DNA of 64,000 nucleotides from assembly GCA_002337605.1 (NCBI GenBank), contig DDGL01000007.1:201859-265858 (forward strand). Reading direction: 5' to 3'. The notes beneath the pieces were generated by a model that searched no databases, was not told where the DNA came from, and was given only the letters and a program-made list of their open reading frames with translations. The position numbers and the translations under genes are program-made. Positions 59,929 through 64,000 of the stretch are shown in pieces. Position 1 is the stretch's first letter. Every line of letters begins with the position of its first letter. Source of the stretch: Flavobacteriaceae bacterium UBA1903. GTDB lineage: Bacteria; Bacteroidota; Bacteroidia; Flavobacteriales; Flavobacteriaceae.

Positions 59929-61050
59929 CTATTTATCCTGGGTTTTTAACACTTCTGAAAGTTTTTTCTTTTTGCCATCCTTAAATGCTACTACATAACA
60001 AGAGCTATAGCCTTTTTCCTGTGCAAAGGTCTTCATTAACTGAATTTTATTGTAATCTGAAGTTTCCCCGTAATAGTATTTATAAAGTCCGTCTTCCTTT
60101 TCTCTTTCCACATCCTTTAGTCCTTTAAAATTGGAAGCTTTGGTGTCTAGTTTTTTGCTGCTGGCTGCTAATTGCACTCTGAAGGTTACGTCTTTATATT
60201 CATTTTTTTCGGTAGTTTCTATGGCTTTATCTATTTCTTCTTCTGTAATTTCAGGATTCTGAGAGCTATGTGTTGCAAGGGAAATACTCTTCTTATAACT
60301 AAGGATACCGTTAGCAATTTCGGTCGCCAATTCCTTTCTTCCTTTTTTTGAATTTATATAAGGCCCTTCTTGATTATTGGTTAAAAAACCTAGTTCCACT
60401 AAAACACTTGGCATATAAGAGCTGTGTAACACCCAGAACGGAGCTGAGCGAACACTTCTATCTTTTCTCTTAAGCTTGTTTACTATATTATTCTGAATTA
60501 AACTAGCCAGCATAATACTCTGGTCTAAATATTCTTCCTGCATCAAGGTTAAACCTATTAATGATTCTGGAGAGCCAGGATCAAATCCCGCATAGGTTTC
60601 TTCGTAGTTGTCTTCAAGAAAGATCACTTCGTTTTCCTTTTTAGCGGTTTCCAGATTTTTACCTGATTTATCAACCCCCATTACGAACGTTCCAATTCCA
60701 TACGCCTGAGAGTTGTGCGAGTCGCAATGTATCGACACAAAAATATCTGCATCTACTTCATTGGCAATAGGGCCTCTTCGGTATAAATCTATAAAAACAT
60801 CAGTCTTTCGAGTATAAACTACTTTAATGTCCTCATGTTTCTCAAGTAACTTCCCTACTTGAAGCGTAACATCCAGCACGATATCCTTTTCATAAAAACC
60901 ATTGCCCCGGTTTCCAGGGTCTTTTCCTCCATGCCCAGCATCCAAAACCACAACAAAGGGTTTTGTGGTACTGTTATTGTTATCAGAAAAGCCAAAGGCG
61001 ATAAAAGTTGCTATGCATAGTAACGTAAAAACTATGTGTGTTTTTTTCAT
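59929..61050 (-). CDS. N-acetylmuramoyl-L-alanine amidase (AmiC-type) with C-terminal SPOR-like domain
   Basis: This 373-residue exported enzyme cleaves the amide bond between MurNAc and the stem peptide. It has a signal peptide (residues 1-24). The Amidase_3 zinc motifs are present: VVLDAGHGGKDPGN (His), GFYEKDIVLDV (Glu), VSIHCDSHN (His) and the catalytic Glu in VLVELGFLTN. A tail of about 90 residues at the C-terminus (VTFRVQLAASSKKL to CYVVAFKDGKK) has the SPOR-like fold that binds denuded glycan. It is divergent from lptD and the first gene of the envelope operon. Confidence 0.93.
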   Translation of the reverse strand: MKKTHIVFTLLCIATFIAFGFSDNNNSTTKPFVVVLDAGHGGKDPGNRGNGFYEKDIVLDVTLQVGKLLEKHEDIKVVYTRKTDVFIDLYRRGPIANEVDADIFVSIHCDSHNSQAYGIGTFVMGVDKSGKNLETAKKENEVIFLEDNYEETYAGFDPGSPESLIGLTLMQEEYLDQSIMLASLIQNNIVNKLKRKDRSVRSAPFWVLHSSYMPSVLVELGFLTNNQEGPYINSKKGRKELATEIANGILSYKKSISLATHSSQNPEITEEEIDKAIETTEKNEYKDVTFRVQLAASSKKLDTKASNFKGLKDVEREKEDGLYKYYYGETSDYNKIQLMKTFAQEKGYSSCYVVAFKDGKKKKLSEVLKTQDK

Positions 61051-61200
61051 TTGAACTATAGAATTTTTAAGATTGTTGAAATTTGAAATACCTTCATTAT
61101 CAATTCGTCTTTAAAACGTTACGATTAGGTGCGTATTTCATATATCTCTAACGTTGGTTGAAATTTGATAGTATTAAAATAGTAGGCGAAAAAATATGCT

Positions 61201-61208
61201 TACTTTTG
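61201..61208 (+). promoter_or_regulatory. -7 promoter element of lptD (TACTTTTG)
   Basis: TACTTTTG matches TAnnTTTG exactly, 45 bases before the GTG start at 61253. No -33 box at 19-21 bases is seen. Confidence 0.4.
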
Positions 61209-61252
61209 AACTTTCAAAAACTGAACCAAAGTTATAAAATAATAGGCTTTTA

Positions 61253-63973
61253 GTGTTGCAGAATCAAAGGCGTTCTTACTTACTTATCTACATAGTACTG
61301 TTCATAAACAGTGCTTTTGTTTATGCGCAGGACCTACCTCCTAAAAATGAGGTGAATATCCCTTCTAATACTGAAAAAGAAGTAGATACCACCACCGTAA
61401 ACCTAAAACCCATCATTACCGAACGTCAGGAAATTGCTAACGACACGGTAAAAAATGACTCTATAAAAGAAAAATCTGAATTTTTAACGGGCGTTGTAGA
61501 CTACTATGGAGAGGATTACATCTTCATGGACCAGCTAAACAACAAAATATATATGTACAACAAAGCGTACATTGTATATGAAGATATGCGCATAGATGCA
61601 GGGTTAATTGTTCTGGATTATACCACCAACGAAGTTTTTGCCAAAGGAATAGACAGTGCAGGCACCTATTCACAGCGCCCTGTGTTTGTGCAAGCTCAGA
61701 ACCGGGTAGAGCCAGATTCTATGAAGTTTAACACCAAAACACAAAAGGCAATTGTCTACAACTCCAGAACCGAACAAAACGGCTTTAATGTACTAGCTGA
61801 AGTCACCAAAAAAGAAAATGATTCTGTAGTGTATTTACAGAATGTTCGTTTTACCACATCGACAAATCTTGAAGATCCCGAATATTACTTTTACACCAGA
61901 AAAGCCAAATTTGTCCCCAAAAAGAAAATTGTAACAGGGCTAACCAATATGTACATAGCGAATGTCCCCACCCCTTTAGGACTCCCTTTTGCTTATTTTC
62001 CGCTTACCGAAGACAGGGCGTCTGGTTTTATCATTCCCTCCATTGGAGATAATAACAATCGTGGGTTCTTCTTTCAGAATGGTGGTTACTATTTTGCTAT
62101 TAATGACTATGTAGATCTAGCCGTCCTTGGAGATTACTACACCAATGGAAGCTATGGCTTACGGGGTGAAGCAGCATATGCCTTGCGGTATAGGTTCAGA
62201 GGAAATTTCAACGTTCGTTATGAAAGCTTAATTGATAGCGAGCGTGGTTTTCCGGATTTTAGTCAATCCTCTGTGTATAACATACGCTGGAACCACAGCC
62301 AGGATGCAAAAGCCAATCCTACCTCACGATTTTCTGCGTCGGTAAACCTGGGAAGTAGCCGTTATTTCAGGCAATCTATAAACCAGACCAATAATGGTAG
62401 TGGTTTGGTAAACACGTTAAGTTCTTCAGTTTCTTATTCCAAAACATTTGAAGGCGAGCCACAGGTAAATTTTACAGTGGCAGGAACCCATACTCAAAAC
62501 ACCAATACGCAGGAAATAAATATGTCTTTGCCAAACGTAAATGCGAGTGTTTCCAGAGTTTTTCCTTTTGCGCCTGCAAACGGTGCTAAAAAAGGAGTAA
62601 TACAGAATATAAATGTACAGTACGATGTGGCGGCAGAGAATCGTTTTCAGACTACCGATTCACTTTTCTTTAAGCCTGAAATGTTCGAAACGGCACAACT
62701 GGGAGCACGACATAGCATTCCGGTAAGTACCAATTTTAAAGTGCTGAAATATTTAAGTGCGTCTTTAAGCACTAATTTGCAAGAAACCTGGGTGGGCAAT
62801 ACTACAGACCGAAGGTTTGACGAAACAGCAAATAACGGTCAGGGAATGGTCGTTATTGATACCTTAAAGGGTTTTGACCGGTATTTTACCTATAATTTTT
62901 CTACCAGCTTGGGGACTACGTTTTACGGAACTTTCAATTTTGGGGAGGATACAAAGTTTCAGAAACTACGTCATGTGGTCCGTCCCAACGTAAGTTATAA
63001 CATTAATCCAGGGTTTGATCAATACTACGAAGAACTACAAGTCCCTACAGCCGACCCCAATGTAGCTGCGGAAGTGGTTGAATTTTCGAGATTTCAGAAT
63101 ACATTATACGGTGCTCCAAACAACACCTATGCCAGCAATATAGGAATGTCGTTGAGTAATACCTTTGAAGCCAAAGTACGTGATAAAGATACCACAGCCA
63201 CAGAACCCAAAAAGATCGTTTTACTCAATAACCTGAACTTTAGCACGGCCTACAATCTCGCAGGGGACTCACTTCCCTGGAGTCCGCTTCGGTTTACCGG
63301 TAATATTCCTGTAGTACCTAAATTGGACCTTAACTTTACAGGCTCTCTGGATCCCTATGCCTTGGACAATAACAACCGAAAGGTAGATCAGTTTAACATA
63401 GACAATGGCGGGAGTTTATTCCGTCTTACCAGTGGTAACATATCACTTAATTATAGCTTTTCCAGTAAAGATTTTGAAGTTGATAATCCGGACAATACAG
63501 ACCGTATAGACGATGAAACTTTTGCCAACGGAGGAAGACCAGACGATTTATTTGGTACCGGACAGGATATTGGGGACAACTCTTTTAATGAAGGACAAGA
63601 GAACGGCAATAGTGCCGACAAAGATTGGTACCAGTTCGATATTCCCTGGGACCTCAGGCTTGCCTATACCATAACCTATAGTAACCTGCAACGAGAAAAT
63701 GAAATTTCCTCCCAATCGCTTATGTTTAGCTCAAATGTAGAGCTTTCACCGCGATGGCAAGTAGGTGTATCCAGTGGATATGACTTCACAAATAATGGTG
63801 TAACACTTACACAACTTAGATTTGAACGGGATTTGGAGAGCTGGCGTCTGTCTTTTAACTGGACACCCATTGGAGCTCGTAACACAGCCTGGTATTTCTT
63901 TGTTGGGATAAAATCGTCCGTGTTAAGTGATATTAAATACGACAAACGAAGAGAGCCGGATAGGAATCTGTAA
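61253..63973 (+). CDS. lptD: LPS-assembly outer-membrane protein LptD
   Basis: This 906-residue outer-membrane translocon inserts lipopolysaccharide in the outer leaflet. It has a signal peptide (about residues 1-26, ending VYAQ) after a GTG start (a TTG follows immediately). The periplasmic OstA-like beta-jellyroll is at about 80-230 (YIVYEDMRIDAGLIVLDYTTNEVFAKG, then MKFNTKTQKAIVYNSRTEQNG), followed by TPLGLPFAYFPLTEDRASGFIIPS, a sequence characteristic of Bacteroidota LptD, and a large barrel to the C-terminus. It is divergent from the amidase operon, a conserved arrangement in Flavobacteriia as I recall it. Confidence 0.93.
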   Translation: MLQNQRRSYLLIYIVLFINSAFVYAQDLPPKNEVNIPSNTEKEVDTTTVNLKPIITERQEIANDTVKNDSIKEKSEFLTGVVDYYGEDYIFMDQLNNKIYMYNKAYIVYEDMRIDAGLIVLDYTTNEVFAKGIDSAGTYSQRPVFVQAQNRVEPDSMKFNTKTQKAIVYNSRTEQNGFNVLAEVTKKENDSVVYLQNVRFTTSTNLEDPEYYFYTRKAKFVPKKKIVTGLTNMYIANVPTPLGLPFAYFPLTEDRASGFIIPSIGDNNNRGFFFQNGGYYFAINDYVDLAVLGDYYTNGSYGLRGEAAYALRYRFRGNFNVRYESLIDSERGFPDFSQSSVYNIRWNHSQDAKANPTSRFSASVNLGSSRYFRQSINQTNNGSGLVNTLSSSVSYSKTFEGEPQVNFTVAGTHTQNTNTQEINMSLPNVNASVSRVFPFAPANGAKKGVIQNINVQYDVAAENRFQTTDSLFFKPEMFETAQLGARHSIPVSTNFKVLKYLSASLSTNLQETWVGNTTDRRFDETANNGQGMVVIDTLKGFDRYFTYNFSTSLGTTFYGTFNFGEDTKFQKLRHVVRPNVSYNINPGFDQYYEELQVPTADPNVAAEVVEFSRFQNTLYGAPNNTYASNIGMSLSNTFEAKVRDKDTTATEPKKIVLLNNLNFSTAYNLAGDSLPWSPLRFTGNIPVVPKLDLNFTGSLDPYALDNNNRKVDQFNIDNGGSLFRLTSGNISLNYSFSSKDFEVDNPDNTDRIDDETFANGGRPDDLFGTGQDIGDNSFNEGQENGNSADKDWYQFDIPWDLRLAYTITYSNLQRENEISSQSLMFSSNVELSPRWQVGVSSGYDFTNNGVTLTQLRFERDLESWRLSFNWTPIGARNTAWYFFVGIKSSVLSDIKYDKRREPDRNL

Positions 63974-63977
63974 ATTT

Positions 63978-64000
63978 GGTTGATGGTTGATGGTTGATGG
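63978..64000. repeat. 7-bp tandem repeat (GGTTGAT), cut by the window end
   Basis: Three full copies of GGTTGAT plus GG start 5 bases after the lptD stop and continue past the window. Such heptamer arrays after genes are seen in some Flavobacteriaceae genomes. The total copy number cannot be known here. Confidence 0.8.

Overview
The window reads as chromosomal DNA of a (probably marine) member of the Flavobacteriaceae, phylum Bacteroidota. The signs are AT-rich coding, -7 boxes of the TAnnTTTG type, A-rich leaders without strong Shine-Dalgarno sites, many signal-peptide proteins beginning MK..., type IX secretion (T9SS) type B sorting domains, PorP/SprF proteins, SprB-type repeats and a TonB-dependent receptor with a carboxypeptidase-regulatory-like N-terminus. 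I saw no rRNA, tRNA, CRISPR array, prophage or insertion sequence.

Layout. 1-2.6 kb: the start of a secreted esterase-like gene, a MotA/TolQ/ExbB-like membrane protein and a LytS/LytTR two-component pair. 2.6-12.3 kb: a sugar operon on the minus strand (TonB receptor, periplasmic glutaredoxin-like protein, SLC45/SUT-type sucrose permease, GH100-like invertase, PfkB-type fructokinase, PfkA, GapA) with a divergent LacI regulator and two palindromic operators. I read it as a SusD-less sucrose import and catabolism locus. 12.3-16.2 kb: a low-molecular-weight phosphatase-like gene, a fragment duplicated from the LytTR regulator of the first region, a TPR/class III adenylate cyclase and two small unknown genes. 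16.5-26.2 kb: an orphan RecA-like helicase domain coupled to thiE, a lipoprotein vanadium haloperoxidase, a secreted unknown protein, a large-subunit catalase, and a cold/RNA module of two DEAD-box helicases and two cold-shock proteins, each of the latter with a clear terminator.

26.3-29 kb: small lipoproteins and secreted proteins, including a 36-residue ORF coupled by ATGA to a DUF6265-like lipoprotein. 29.2-45.3 kb: a T9SS surface locus with a beta-helix protein, a type B sorting-domain protein followed by a PorP/SprF protein that carries a coiled-coil repeat and a SPOR-like tail, then a 3223-residue SprB-like adhesin followed by a conventional PorP/SprF protein. 45.3-47.5 kb: a membrane-anchored OmpR-type winged-helix regulator divergent from a YceI-family gene, with three 11-bp direct repeats between them. 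47.5-55.2 kb: two divergent VPS10/BNR-repeat paralogues on either side of a zinc alcohol dehydrogenase. 55.3-64 kb: a cell-envelope and iron-sulfur operon (amidase, MCE/MlaD, HdrD-like Fe-S membrane protein, HAD hydrolase, CCG-domain protein) divergent from lptD, ending in a 7-bp tandem repeat that runs off the window.

The parts I find most worth a second look are the membrane-anchored regulator with its 11-bp repeat array, the PorP/SprF-repeat-SPOR fusion paired with its own type B cargo, and the SusD-less sucrose locus with twin operators two helical turns apart. All functions are inferred from reading the sequence; no database search was run.
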